A stretch of DNA of 64,000 bases from Bacillota bacterium. Its GTDB lineage: Bacteria > Bacillota > Clostridia > Peptostreptococcales > Anaerovoracaceae. Made by a program: the position numbers and the translations under genes. The stretch lies in assembly GCA_030525285.1 (NCBI GenBank), contig JAUNFA010000009.1, positions 1 to 64,000 of the forward strand, given 5' to 3'. Under the pieces are notes generated by a model, which had not been told where the DNA came from, made no database searches, and was given only the letters and a program-made list of their open reading frames with translations. Of the stretch, positions 33,640 through 43,178 are shown piece after piece (the stretch's first letter is position 1; each line of letters starts with the position of its first letter).

Positions 33640-35379
33640 TTGAAGACAGTACTTAAATATTATAAGAAATATATTCCGGTGGTTATATGTATCGGACTTG
33701 TTCTCTTCTGCCAGGTAATGTGCGAACTTGCGCTGCCGGGATACATGTCGGATATTATAAATAATGGAGTAATCGCAGGGGATATGAGTTATATCCGTTC
33801 AACAGGAATGGTTATGCTTCTGGTAGCGGCTCTGGGAATGATTGCGGCAATAACCGCAAATTTCATGGGCGCGAAGACAGCTGCGGGAGCAGCAAGGAAA
33901 ATAAGAGAGGCAATGTTCCGGAAAGTTATGTCGTTTTCAGAGGCGGAACTGCAGCAGTTTTCCACGGCATCGCTAATTACAAGGTCCACAAATGACATAC
34001 AGATGGTGCAGCAGGCAAGTGTAATGTTGCTGAGAATGGCGTTTTTTGCACCGATTATGGGAATAGGTGCGGTAATAAAAGCTCTCAAGACAAGTGTTCC
34101 TCTCAGCTGGACTATTGGAATTGCGCTGATTACAGTAATGATAATAATGGCAATTTCATTTATGGCGATATTTTCCAGGTTCAAGGTTCTGCAGGAAAAG
34201 CTGGACAAAGTGAATCTGATAATGAAGGAACGCCTTGAGGGAATTCTTGTAATCAGAGCATTTAACACCGAAAAGAAAGAGGAAAAACGGTTTGACAATG
34301 CAAACCGTGAGGTTACAGGAATAAACAGGTATGTTAACAAAGCCATGTCCTTCATGATGCCGGCGCTCACCTTTGTAATGAGTGCAACGGGAGTTCTCAT
34401 TGTGTGGGCAGGAGCGCATATGGTGGAAACAGGTACATTGCCAATAGGCGATATGCTCGCATATCTCCAGTATGCAATGCATGTAATCATGTCATTCCTG
34501 GTTATCACTATGATTTTCATGATGATTCCGAGAGCTACGGTTTCGGCAGGCAGAATCGGAGAGGTTCTTGATGTAGAACCGACAATTACCGATCCTAAAT
34601 TCCCTGAAACTGTTGACAGCTGCAGAGGAGAAATTACATTCAGAAATGTTGGATTCAAATATCCTGACGCGGACGAAGAAGTTATACGAAATATAGATTT
34701 CACTGCGGAGCCGGGCAAGTTCACAGCCATTATAGGAGGAACAGGAAGCGGCAAATCAACGATATTCAAGCTGATACCGAGATTTTATGATGTTACAGAA
34801 GGTCAGATACTTCTCGATGGTCATGACATAAGGAATCTGAGTCTTGAACAATTACGTGAATATATTGGGTATGTGCCTCAGAAGGGGCTGCTTTTCTCGG
34901 GAACCATTGCGGACAATATGAGATTCGGCAAAGGCGATGCCACTGACGATGAAATAAACTGGGCAATTAGTATAGCCCAGGCGACGGATTTTGTCGAAGA
35001 GAAGGAAGAAGGAATATACAGCAGCATTGCCCAGGGAGGAACCAATGTGTCAGGTGGACAGAAACAGCGACTGAGCATTGCTAGAGCTCTCGTTAAAAGA
35101 CCCAAGGTATATCTGTTTGATGACAGCTTTTCGGCACTGGATTTCAAAACGGATAAAATACTGCGCGAAACCCTTGCAGCAGAGGTAGGAGACGCAGCTA
35201 TGATTGTTGTCGCTCAGCGAATAAATACCGTTCTTGACGCGGATCAGATTATCGTACTTGATGAAGGTCGTATGGTTGGCAAGGGCACCCATAGAGAACT
35301 TATGCAAAGCTGTGAAGTCTATAAGGAAATAGCGTTATCCCAGTTAAGCGAAGAAGAGCTGGAAAGGGGGTGCGAATAA
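33640..35379 (+). CDS. ABC exporter half-transporter, degenerate-site partner
   Basis: The 579-residue protein has a six-segment ABC exporter membrane domain (about 1-310) and a nucleotide-binding domain (about 330-575). Walker A is GGTGSGKST, the signature is NVSGGQKQRLS, and Walker B is VYLFDDSFSALD, where Asp replaces the catalytic Glu. That is the pattern of the degenerate half of heterodimeric exporters (LmrCD/BmrCD, TM287/288). The partner gene follows with a one-base overlap. The pair likely exports drugs or lipids. The start is TTG at 33640 after AGGAGGTAGCAGTCGAT. Confidence 0.92.
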   Translation: MKTVLKYYKKYIPVVICIGLVLFCQVMCELALPGYMSDIINNGVIAGDMSYIRSTGMVMLLVAALGMIAAITANFMGAKTAAGAARKIREAMFRKVMSFSEAELQQFSTASLITRSTNDIQMVQQASVMLLRMAFFAPIMGIGAVIKALKTSVPLSWTIGIALITVMIIMAISFMAIFSRFKVLQEKLDKVNLIMKERLEGILVIRAFNTEKKEEKRFDNANREVTGINRYVNKAMSFMMPALTFVMSATGVLIVWAGAHMVETGTLPIGDMLAYLQYAMHVIMSFLVITMIFMMIPRATVSAGRIGEVLDVEPTITDPKFPETVDSCRGEITFRNVGFKYPDADEEVIRNIDFTAEPGKFTAIIGGTGSGKSTIFKLIPRFYDVTEGQILLDGHDIRNLSLEQLREYIGYVPQKGLLFSGTIADNMRFGKGDATDDEINWAISIAQATDFVEEKEEGIYSSIAQGGTNVSGGQKQRLSIARALVKRPKVYLFDDSFSALDFKTDKILRETLAAEVGDAAMIVVAQRINTVLDADQIIVLDEGRMVGKGTHRELMQSCEVYKEIALSQLSEEELERGCE

Positions 35380-37223
35380 TGGCTGACAAACAATTTGGCA
35401 AGAGATCGGGCAAGGGGAGACCGGCAGGACCGGCAGGACGAATGATGCCGGGAGAGAAGGCCAAGAATTTTTCACAGACTATGAAAAAGCTTGCAGGATA
35501 TTTGGCTGAATACAAGTTCAGACTGGTAGTCGTCTTCATATTTGCGGTGGCAAGTACAGTGTTCAACGTAGTATCACCTACGATATTAGGCAATGCCACA
35601 GACGTTGTTGTTAGCGGCCTTATGGGTGGCGGTATGAATTATGACAAGCTATTGAACATTCTGCTTCTCCTGCTGGCTATGTATGTGGCAAGTCTTGTAT
35701 TCGGAGTGATTCAAGGATGGATAATGGCCAATGTTTCTCAGAGCATAATCTACACGTTGAGAAAGCAGATGTCCGAGAAGCTGGACAAGCTGCCCCTCAA
35801 ATACTATGACAAAAGTACTCATGGAGAAATACAGAGCAGGATGATTAACGATATCGAGACTGTCAACCAGAGCCTTTCCGTCTCCATGACTCAGATAATA
35901 ACCTCAGTTACAACCCTTGTAGGCATACTGATTATGATGTTCAGAATCAGTGTGATAATGACTTGCACTGCGGTACTTGCGGTACCGCTTTCCATGCTGA
36001 TAATCAAACTGGTTGTGTCCAAATCCCAGGGTCATTTCAGAAATCAGCAGAAGTATCTTGGAAATATTAACGGACATGTCGAAGAAATATACACAGGACA
36101 TGACATCATTAAGGCATTTAACCGCGAGGAAGAATCTGAGAAAACTTTTGATGAATACAATAAGGGCCTTTATGACAGCGCGTGGAAATCTCAGTTTCTA
36201 TCCAGCATGATGATGCCTCTGACGGGATTCATAGGGAATCTGTCATACCTTTGCGTGTGTCTTTTGGGAGGATATCTGGCGATTAAAGGAAGCGTATCCA
36301 TTGGTAATATCCAGTCCTTCATTCAATATGTGCGAAACTTCAACCAGCCAATACAGCAGGTAGCCAATGTAGCGAACCAGCTTCAGTCCACAGCTGCGGC
36401 AGCCGAGCGAATTTTTGAACTCATAGATGAGGAGGAAGAAAAAGATGCCTGTGCAGAAGCGGAAACAAAGGACGACTATGCAAATGAAAATGTTGAGGGC
36501 AGAGTGAGCTTCGAGCACGTATCATTCGGATACAATGAGGGCGAGCCTGTTATAAAGGACTTTAATTTTGTTGCGGAACCGGGACAGACAATTGCCATCG
36601 TAGGGCCGACAGGTGCAGGCAAGACAACTGTCGTTAAACTTATGATGAGATTTTATGAACTGAATGGCGGCAGAATATGTGTAGACGGCAAAGACATTAC
36701 AAGCATGAGCAGACCGCAGCTAAGAAATATGTTTGGAATGGTTCTGCAGGATACATGGCTTAACAGCGGAACAATCAGAGAGAATATCAGATACGGCAGA
36801 GGAGATGCTACAGACGAAGAAGTGGAAGCTGCGGCGGTTGCGGCACATATAGATCACTTCATAAGAACCCAGCCTCAGGGATATGACATGCAGGTAAATG
36901 AAGAAGCGACCAACATTTCCCAGGGTCAGAAGCAACTTCTCACCATTGCCCGTGCCATACTTTCGGATGCACCGATTATGATTCTTGACGAGGCTACAAG
37001 TTCAGTAGATACCCGTACAGAAGTGTTGATTCAGAAAGCCATGGATAATCTTACTTACGGAAGAACCAGCTTTGTAATAGCACATCGTTTATCAACAATA
37101 CAAAACGCTGACCATATTCTGGTGATGAGTCATGGTGATATTGTCGAACAGGGAAATCACGAGGAACTTCTTGCGAAGAGTGGATTCTATGCGGAGCTTT
37201 ACAATTCTCAGTTCGCAGAATAG
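35379..37223 (+). CDS. ABC exporter half-transporter, catalytic partner
   Basis: The protein has about 614 residues. A Lys/Gly/Arg-rich N-terminal tail (about 1-30) precedes six membrane segments, and the nucleotide-binding domain spans about 370-605. Walker A is GPTGAGKTT, Walker B is IMILDEATSSVD with the catalytic Glu, and the signature is the variant NISQGQKQLLT. Pairing with the upstream gene gives one complete and one degenerate ATP site. I take the ATG at 35379, which shares its A with the stop of the upstream gene and follows AAAGGGGG. A terminator follows at 37253. Confidence 0.92.
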   Translation: MADKQFGKRSGKGRPAGPAGRMMPGEKAKNFSQTMKKLAGYLAEYKFRLVVVFIFAVASTVFNVVSPTILGNATDVVVSGLMGGGMNYDKLLNILLLLLAMYVASLVFGVIQGWIMANVSQSIIYTLRKQMSEKLDKLPLKYYDKSTHGEIQSRMINDIETVNQSLSVSMTQIITSVTTLVGILIMMFRISVIMTCTAVLAVPLSMLIIKLVVSKSQGHFRNQQKYLGNINGHVEEIYTGHDIIKAFNREEESEKTFDEYNKGLYDSAWKSQFLSSMMMPLTGFIGNLSYLCVCLLGGYLAIKGSVSIGNIQSFIQYVRNFNQPIQQVANVANQLQSTAAAAERIFELIDEEEEKDACAEAETKDDYANENVEGRVSFEHVSFGYNEGEPVIKDFNFVAEPGQTIAIVGPTGAGKTTVVKLMMRFYELNGGRICVDGKDITSMSRPQLRNMFGMVLQDTWLNSGTIRENIRYGRGDATDEEVEAAAVAAHIDHFIRTQPQGYDMQVNEEATNISQGQKQLLTIARAILSDAPIMILDEATSSVDTRTEVLIQKAMDNLTYGRTSFVIAHRLSTIQNADHILVMSHGDIVEQGNHEELLAKSGFYAELYNSQFAE

Positions 37224-37225
37224 AC

Positions 37226-37528
37226 TCAAAGCTGATTTGACGGAGAGTCGATAAGCTGACACTTTTGAATATGTGTCAGCTTTTTTATTGAATGTTCACG
37301 TTTTAGTCCGTGACTTCGATCTTCAACATATTCCAGATAGACAGGCTTTACAGGAAGACGGCTTCTGGTGTATTTGGCTCCCTTGCCGGAGATGTGAGCC
37401 TGGAGTCTGTGGGAGAAATCCGTTGTCCAGCCGGTATAGTAGGAGCCGTCCGAACAAAGGAGCATATAGACACAGTTTCCCGTTTGATATTTGTTGCTCG
37501 TAGTTTTGATTTTGGTACTAGTATTCAT
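37226..37528 (-). CDS. GIY-YIG nuclease family protein (UPF0213/YhbQ-like)
   Basis: The protein has about 100 residues with a GIY-YIG domain: NCVYMLLCSDGSYYTGWTTDFSHRLQAH, GAKYTRSRLPVKPVYLEYV and the Glu in REHSIKKL. Small members of this type may act in DNA repair; the role is not firm. The start is unclear: ATG at 37528 has a poor ribosome binding site, and a GTG at 37597 would add 23 residues. Its end is only two bases from the end of the convergent ABC gene, and the ABC terminator lies inside its coding sequence. Confidence 0.85.
   Translation of the reverse strand: MNTSTKIKTTSNKYQTGNCVYMLLCSDGSYYTGWTTDFSHRLQAHISGKGAKYTRSRLPVKPVYLEYVEDRSHGLKREHSIKKLTHIQKCQLIDSPSNQL
37253..37286 (+). terminator. 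ABC operon terminator inside the GIY-YIG coding region
   Basis: AAGCTGACAC (37253-37262) pairs with GTGTCAGCTT (37273-37282), with a T-run to 37286. Confidence 0.9.
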
Positions 37529-37538
37529 AATTGAAATG

Positions 37539-37567
37539 TTTACATATGTGGACAAATTTGGTATAAT
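37539..37567 (+). promoter_or_regulatory. promoter P1 of the fprA gene
   Basis: TTTACA (37539-37544), 17 bases, TATAAT (37562-37567), with TG at 37559 making TGGTATAAT. Confidence 0.75.
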
Positions 37568-37614
37568 TTCTTGTATGTTTAGTTGAGGCAGGAACACATT
37601 TCCTTGCTAAGGTG

Positions 37615-37623
37615 TGGTATAAT
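37615..37623 (+). promoter_or_regulatory. promoter P2 of the fprA gene
   Basis: A second TGGTATAAT lies 56 bases after the first. No good -35 is visible. Confidence 0.45.
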
Positions 37624-37640
37624 TAAAGGAGCGTTGATTT

Positions 37641-37700
37641 ATGAACAATCCTATTGCACACAATAAATGTACTATCATAATTACGGAGGAATTACAATGA
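37641..37700 (+). CDS. 19-codon upstream ORF coupled to fprA
   Basis: AAAGGAG (37625-37631) precedes ATG at 37641. The frame runs 19 codons (MNNPIAHNKCTIIITEELQ) to TGA at 37698-37700. The stop overlaps the fprA start as ATGA. The peptide is unlike any known protein. Its role is probably in translation control of fprA; a functional peptide is less likely. Confidence 0.5.
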   Translation: MNNPIAHNKCTIIITEELQ

Positions 37701-39496
37701 TAACAAAAGTAACTGATAATATTTACTATGTTGGATGTAATGATCACAACATAGACCTCTTCGAGGGTCAGTATGTAGTGCCAAACGGCATGGCATACAA
37801 TTCATACGTTATTTTGGACAACAGAACAGTTGTAATTGATACAATGGATCAGAATTTTACGGACCAGTGGCTGACCAACGTAAGTGATGCTCTGGGCGAC
37901 AGACAGCCGGATTATCTGCTGATTCAGCACATGGAGCCAGACCATGCAGCATCTATAGGAGCTTTCATGGATGTGTATCCTGAGACTACAGTAATTGGTA
38001 ACAAGAAGACTTTCAAGATGATTGGGCAGTTCTTCCCTGGATTGAAAATTAAGAACAGCCTTAAGTTTGACAATGGCGACAGCCTCAAAATCGGAGAACA
38101 CGAATTACATTTCGTATTCGCACCAATGGTTCACTGGCCTGAGGTAATGATGACTTATGAGTCAACAGAGAAGATTCTTTTCTCGGCTGACGGCTTCGGT
38201 AAATTCGGAGCGCTGGATGCAGAGGAAGACTGGGCTTGCGAAGCAAGAAGATATTATATCGGCATCGTAGGCAAATACGGCAAGCAGGTTCAGGCTGTAC
38301 TTCAGGCGGCGGCAGGTCTTGACATTCAGACAATCTGTCCTCTCCACGGTCCTGTTCTCAAGGAAAATCTGGGATACTACATTAACCTTTATGATCTCTG
38401 GTCGAGCTATACCCCTGAAGATTTTGGTGTATGCATATGCTATACTTCTGTTTATGGCAATACCAAGAAGGCTGCAGTTCGTCTCTATGAAAGGCTTAAA
38501 GAACTGGGTGTGCCGATTGTGGAGATTAACGACCTGGCAAGATGTGATATGGCAGAAGCAGTTGAAGATGCTTTCAGATACGACACGCTGGTTCTGGCGA
38601 CGACAACTTACAATTCGGAGATTTTCCCATTCATGAATCAATTCATCGATCATCTGACAGAGAGAAACTATCAGAACAGAAATGTTGCATTCATAGAGAA
38701 TGGTTCATGGGCGCCTATGGCGAAGAAGGTAATGATGAAAAAACTGGAAGGCTGCAAGAAGCTCAACTTCCTCGAAAACAGCGTTACCATTAATTCAGCA
38801 CTCAACAACGAGACTCTCGACGATCTGGAAGCAATGGCTCAGGAACTGGCACAGCTTTACAAGATGCCTGAGGCACCTGCAGATGACGATAAGAAAGTTG
38901 ACGCGACAGCACTCTTCAAGATTGGATACGGACTCTATGTTGTCACAGCCAATGACGGGGTTAAGGATAACGGACTTATCTGTAATACAGTAACTCAGGT
39001 AAGTGACAGCCCTAACAGAATTGCTGTAAACATTAACAAAGCAAACTATACATGCGATATTATCGCTAAGACAGGCAAGTTGAATGTGTCAGTGCTTAAT
39101 GAGGATGCTCCGTTCAAGCTCTTCAAGCACTTCGGATTCCAGTCAGGAAGAAATGTTGACAAATTCGCTGATTTCGAGTATGCAGGAACATCAAGCAATG
39201 GCCTTAAGTTCTTGGATAAGTATGCCAACGCATATATTTCTGGTAACGTTATCGATACAGTTGATCTGGGATCTCACCTGATGTTTATTTGCGAGATTCC
39301 TGAGTGTGTAAAGCTCAACGATGTACAGACAATGACATACAACTACTATCAGGAGAATGTTAAACCTAAACCAGCAGCTCAGAAGACAGGCTGGGTATGC
39401 AATGTTTGCGGATACATCTACGAGGGCGAGAACCTGCCTGAGGACTTCATCTGTCCACTTTGCAAGCATGGCGCAGATGACTTTAGCAAGCTGTAA
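37697..39496 (+). CDS. FprA-type flavodiiron protein with flavin reductase and rubredoxin domains
   Basis: The 599-residue protein has four parts. A metallo-beta-lactamase-like diiron domain (about 1-245) has ligands H78, E80, D82 and H83 (HMEPDH). A flavodoxin domain covers about 250-390 (CICYTSVYGNTKKAA). A flavin-reductase-like domain covers about 405-545. A C-terminal rubredoxin (about 556-599) has CNVCGYIYEG and CPLCKHG. It likely reduces oxygen or nitric oxide to protect an anaerobe, with electrons passing from NADH or rubredoxin to the diiron site. The start at 37697 follows GGAGGAATTACA. The shorter in-frame Met is favoured over one at 37667. Confidence 0.94.
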   Translation: MITKVTDNIYYVGCNDHNIDLFEGQYVVPNGMAYNSYVILDNRTVVIDTMDQNFTDQWLTNVSDALGDRQPDYLLIQHMEPDHAASIGAFMDVYPETTVIGNKKTFKMIGQFFPGLKIKNSLKFDNGDSLKIGEHELHFVFAPMVHWPEVMMTYESTEKILFSADGFGKFGALDAEEDWACEARRYYIGIVGKYGKQVQAVLQAAAGLDIQTICPLHGPVLKENLGYYINLYDLWSSYTPEDFGVCICYTSVYGNTKKAAVRLYERLKELGVPIVEINDLARCDMAEAVEDAFRYDTLVLATTTYNSEIFPFMNQFIDHLTERNYQNRNVAFIENGSWAPMAKKVMMKKLEGCKKLNFLENSVTINSALNNETLDDLEAMAQELAQLYKMPEAPADDDKKVDATALFKIGYGLYVVTANDGVKDNGLICNTVTQVSDSPNRIAVNINKANYTCDIIAKTGKLNVSVLNEDAPFKLFKHFGFQSGRNVDKFADFEYAGTSSNGLKFLDKYANAYISGNVIDTVDLGSHLMFICEIPECVKLNDVQTMTYNYYQENVKPKPAAQKTGWVCNVCGYIYEGENLPEDFICPLCKHGADDFSKL

Positions 39497-39515
39497 AACG
39501 GTCGGGGATTAAACG

Positions 39516-40346
39516 ATGAAAGAAAATACAGTTTACATGGGTTGCCATTTATCCATGGCTGATGGATTTCGTGCAATGGGAGAAAGGGCACTTTCGATAG
39601 GAGCCAATACCTTCGCGTTTTTTACGAGAAATCCCAGAGGCGGCAAAGCCAAGGACATAATTCCGGAGGACGCGGCAGCTCTGTGTGAAATGCTGGCGAA
39701 AGAAAATTTTGGCACTTTGGTGGCCCATGCACCGTATACGCTCAATCCGTGTTCCGGTAAAGAAAACGTTCGTGAATTTGCTTTCCTGGCAATGAGTGAT
39801 GAAATGATAAGAATGGAAAGTGTGCCCGGCAATTATTACAATTTTCACCCGGGAAGTCATGTGGGTCAAGGAGTCGAGACGGGCATTGCACAGATTTCAG
39901 AACTTCTTAACAGAATACTTAAGCCGGAGCAGACGACGACAGTGCTTCTTGAAACTATGTCGGGCAAAGGCAGTGAAATAGGGAGTCGATTTGAGGAACT
40001 TCGTGAAATTATCGATCGTGTAGAGCTTAGGGAGAAGGTAGGTGTATGTCTTGATACATGCCATCTCAATGACGCAGGATATGATATTGCAGGAGATCCG
40101 GACGGTGTCCTTGGAGAATTTGATAAGATCATAGGCCTTGATAAACTCAAAGCCCTTCACATCAATGACAGTATGAATCCATTGGGAGCACACAAGGATC
40201 GGCATGCACGTATAGGCGAGGGTACTCTGGGCTATGAAGCGATAAAACGCATAGTGCACCATCCGGCACTTGTTGGACTTCCGTGCATTCTGGAGACACC
40301 AAACGAATTAGACGGATATGCAAGAGAAATAAAAATGCTGAAGTGA
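39516..40346 (+). CDS. nfo: endonuclease IV (AP endonuclease)
   Basis: Endonuclease IV nicks DNA 5' of abasic sites in base excision repair. The 276-residue protein has the family pattern of metal ligands: [102 protein letters not shown] and ILETP. It lies 19 bases after the flavodiiron gene and is probably cotranscribed with it, which suits oxidative-stress repair. The stop codon is inside the terminator stem at 40332-40365. Confidence 0.96.
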   Translation: MKENTVYMGCHLSMADGFRAMGERALSIGANTFAFFTRNPRGGKAKDIIPEDAAALCEMLAKENFGTLVAHAPYTLNPCSGKENVREFAFLAMSDEMIRMESVPGNYYNFHPGSHVGQGVETGIAQISELLNRILKPEQTTTVLLETMSGKGSEIGSRFEELREIIDRVELREKVGVCLDTCHLNDAGYDIAGDPDGVLGEFDKIIGLDKLKALHINDSMNPLGAHKDRHARIGEGTLGYEAIKRIVHHPALVGLPCILETPNELDGYAREIKMLK

Positions 40347-40365
40347 TTATTCACTTCAGCATTTT
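40332..40365. terminator. intrinsic terminator containing the nfo stop codon
   Basis: AAAATGCTGAAGTGA (40332-40346) is the exact reverse complement of 40351-40365, with a four-base loop. The A- and T-flanks allow use on both strands, so it may also stop the convergent gene at 40421. Confidence 0.88.
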
Positions 40366-40420
40366 GTGCTGATTGGCATATTTATCATACTTCTTCAGTC
40401 CTGTGACTGCCGGATGGAGA

Positions 40421-40675
40421 TTAACCTTTGTATGCGAGAGCTTCTCCTATTGCAGTAGCTAACTGATCTGGGCATGATGTGGGTTTGAAGCCACATGTAG
40501 TTCCGGCGAGAAGCTGCTGAACCTCTGCCGCAGGTTTGCCCTCTACAAGCTTAGAAATACCCTTAAGATTTCCATTGCAACCACCGATAAATTCAACGTT
40601 TTTGATAAGTCCGTCTTCAATGGTGAAGTTAATCTGCTTTGAGCAGGTTCCGGATGTTTTGTAATTGAAGTTCAT
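40421..40675 (-). CDS. TSCPD domain-containing protein
   Basis: The 84-residue protein matches the TSCPD domain family: FNYKTSGTCSKQINFTIEDGLIKNVEFIGGCNGNLKGISKLVEG, then LLAGTTCGFKPTSCPDQLATAIGEAL, which holds the TSCPD signature. The family is related to a C-terminal extension of ribonucleotide reductases, and its own role is unclear; the four Cys residues may bind metal. The start is set at the inner Met with AAAGGGTGG upstream; a GTG at 40690 overlaps that site. Confidence 0.9.
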   Translation of the reverse strand: MNFNYKTSGTCSKQINFTIEDGLIKNVEFIGGCNGNLKGISKLVEGKPAAEVQQLLAGTTCGFKPTSCPDQLATAIGEALAYKG

Positions 40676-40697
40676 AATAGAATAGTCCACCCTTTCA

Positions 40698-40706
40698 TGT
40701 TATAAT
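40698..40706 (+). promoter_or_regulatory. extended -10 promoter of the FHA-FtsW gene
   Basis: TGTTATAAT lies 49 bases before the ATG at 40755. No strong -35 is visible. Confidence 0.5.
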
Positions 40707-40754
40707 ATTTGTCAAGTATAACAGAAATTAAGGAATGATAGAAGAGATTAGACA

Positions 40755-43178
40755 ATGGATTTTTTAGACAATGTTATTGAAGCACTAAAAATATACTATA
40801 CGACGGGTGTAAGATGGGTTTTCATGATACTGGCTCTGTACATCCTTATCAGGCAGATAAAATCCCTCATTCAGGCACGCAATCCATCTGAAATATGGGC
40901 TTATTTGGGTTGTCCTGACGGTAGCAGTGTTCCACTGACTCACTGGGAAAATCTGCTAGGTCGAGGCAAAGGTTGCGATATCGTAATAAATCTCAAGAGT
41001 GTATCCAGAAGTCACGGTACACTTATCAGAGATTCCGAGGGTACATGGAAGTATAATGACCTGCTTTCCAAGAACGGCTCTCTTATTAACGGTATGACTG
41101 TTGTGGGACCGACAGAGGTTGGTGCAGGCGATGTGCTGACAATTGCAGGCGCGGATTTCACACTTTATCCTGTAAGCTATCAGGAGCGAATGGCGAACAT
41201 TGAGAAACGAAAGCGAAAGACCAAGAATGTATCACCATGGAATTCACTGGTTGCATTGACAGTTTTCCAGCTGCTTACAGTGATTCAGTTCAGCGTTTCT
41301 TTGGGAGATGAGTTCCCGTCAGGTCTAATACCAGCCTATGCACTGCTTTGTGCTACCATGTGGGCGTATTGCATAATAATGAGAAAGTTCAAGAGAATAG
41401 GCTTCGAGATGGAAATTATAGCCTTCTTCTTGTGCAGCATGAGCCTGGCTGTGACAACAACGGCATATCCGTCAACTGTATTCAAGCAGGCCATGTGTGT
41501 GGATATAGGAGTAATATTATTTTTTGGCCTTTGCTGGCTTCTGAGAGATCTTAACAGAACGAAGAAACTTGGGAAGATTTTCATGGGATTAAGTGTACTG
41601 CTTCTCATTATAAACCTTACATTAGGTGAATTTAAGTTCGGAGCGACGAACTGGGTGTCCATTGCAGGATTCACCATCCAGCCGTCAGAACTTGTTAAGA
41701 TAGTATTCATTTATGTTGGTGCGGCAACCCTTGATGAACTCCAGAAACGTCAGAATATGCTGGTATTCCTTGTTTTCTCAGTGTTCTGTCTGGGATGTCT
41801 CGCTATTATGGGCGACTTCGGTACGGCAATGATTTTCTTTGTAACCTTCCTGGTGATTTCCTTCCTTAGATCAGGAGACTTCACAAGGCTGCTTCTTGTT
41901 GTGGGTGCAGCGGGCATTATGGGCATGATGGTTCTCAGATTCAGACCGTATATAGCAGAAAGAATTTATATATGGGGACACGTATGGGAAAATTCTACAG
42001 GCAAAGGGTATCAGCAGGTACAGGCCATGTGCAGTGCCGCAAGCGGAGGTATACCTGGACTTGGTGCAGGTAACGGTTCGCTCGGTGATGTAGGTGCAGC
42101 GCCTACAGACCTTGTATTCTGTCTGGTTTGTGAAGAATGGGGATTGATTATTGCGATTTTCATGGTTCTTTGCATTGTAACTTTAGGAGTTTTCGCAGTA
42201 AGGTCGATTATTGCAGGTCGTTCAACATATTACAGCATAGCTGCATGCGGAGCCATGTCAATGTTCATGTTCCAGACAATTCTTAATGTGTTCGGAACTG
42301 TTGATTTGCTTCCACTGACAGGTGTAACATTCCCATTTGTATCGGCGGGAGGTACCAGTATGCTGGCTTCCTGGGGAATGCTGGCTTTTCTTAAGGCGGC
42401 GGATACAAGGCAGAACGCAAGCTTTGCGATTAAGCTTGATAAGAAGGATGACTTTGATAACGAGCTGGCAGCAAACAATCTTCAGAATCCGGAGGATATA
42501 CTGGACAGCATAGGTGTAGGCGGAGGTGCAGCTTCGGCAGCTGCAAGACAGGCGGCCGCTTTGAACAGAGTTCGCGCCGAAAGAGAGGGAATGCCTGAAC
42601 CTGAACAATATTCGTATGATGCCAAGAAGGCAACGATTGTGCAGCCTTCAATAAATAAAAAAGATTTGATGACAGAGGACGAAAGAGATCATTTTGTCAA
42701 TAAGCGAAGCGGGGAATATCAGGACAAATCTGATGACGAATTCTTCAGAAACTTTGATGGAATAAGACCTGAAGAAAGCTTCGAGGCGAGGTATGAGAGG
42801 GTTGCACCGCAACCTGACGCACCGCGAACTGCCAAATCGCAGCAGAGTCCGTCGCGAACTGCTAAATCACAGTCTGCTCCGCCGCAGCCGGCTCAGTCGC
42901 AGGCTGCTCCAAGGAAGAGTGGACCTGCAAGAACACGAAGTTCTTCGGGACAACATCAGAGCGGAGCACAGAGACAGACACCTGTGCCGCAGAGAAAGCC
43001 TCAGGGCAGACCGCGTCCGGCGCAGCACAGACCTGAAGGACAGACGCAGCAGCGAATGACTCAGGAAGAAAGAATAAGAAGACAACGTCAATATGAAGAA
43101 CGACAGCGTCAGCAAAAGAGAGAAGAAGAACAACCGTTGACACTCGAAGACATTTTTGGAGATAAGTACAAGAAATGA
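40755..43178 (+). CDS. FHA domain fused to FtsW/RodA/SpoVE-type glycosyltransferase
   Basis: The 807-residue protein has one membrane segment (about 20-38), then an FHA phosphothreonine-binding domain (about 45-135: GRGKGCD 69-75, SRSH 84-87, NGSLING 107-113). A SEDS-family core follows (about 160-560) with ATNWVSIAGFTIQPSELVKI, the acidic D354 of GDFGTAMIFF, and FPFVSAGGTSMLASWG. The tail of about 240 residues is rich in Gln, Pro, Arg and Ala and probably disordered. SEDS proteins polymerise peptidoglycan with a class B PBP. The next gene is such a PBP and overlaps it by four bases. The FHA domain implies control by Ser/Thr kinase phosphorylation, as in actinobacterial FhaB-RodA-PbpA loci. 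Confidence 0.93.
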   Translation: MDFLDNVIEALKIYYTTGVRWVFMILALYILIRQIKSLIQARNPSEIWAYLGCPDGSSVPLTHWENLLGRGKGCDIVINLKSVSRSHGTLIRDSEGTWKYNDLLSKNGSLINGMTVVGPTEVGAGDVLTIAGADFTLYPVSYQERMANIEKRKRKTKNVSPWNSLVALTVFQLLTVIQFSVSLGDEFPSGLIPAYALLCATMWAYCIIMRKFKRIGFEMEIIAFFLCSMSLAVTTTAYPSTVFKQAMCVDIGVILFFGLCWLLRDLNRTKKLGKIFMGLSVLLLIINLTLGEFKFGATNWVSIAGFTIQPSELVKIVFIYVGAATLDELQKRQNMLVFLVFSVFCLGCLAIMGDFGTAMIFFVTFLVISFLRSGDFTRLLLVVGAAGIMGMMVLRFRPYIAERIYIWGHVWENSTGKGYQQVQAMCSAASGGIPGLGAGNGSLGDVGAAPTDLVFCLVCEEWGLIIAIFMVLCIVTLGVFAVRSIIAGRSTYYSIAACGAMSMFMFQTILNVFGTVDLLPLTGVTFPFVSAGGTSMLASWGMLAFLKAADTRQNASFAIKLDKKDDFDNELAANNLQNPEDILDSIGVGGGAASAAARQAAALNRVRAEREGMPEPEQYSYDAKKATIVQPSINKKDLMTEDERDHFVNKRSGEYQDKSDDEFFRNFDGIRPEESFEARYERVAPQPDAPRTAKSQQSPSRTAKSQSAPPQPAQSQAAPRKSGPARTRSSSGQHQSGAQRQTPVPQRKPQGRPRPAQHRPEGQTQQRMTQEERIRRQRQYEERQRQQKREEEQPLTLEDIFGDKYKK

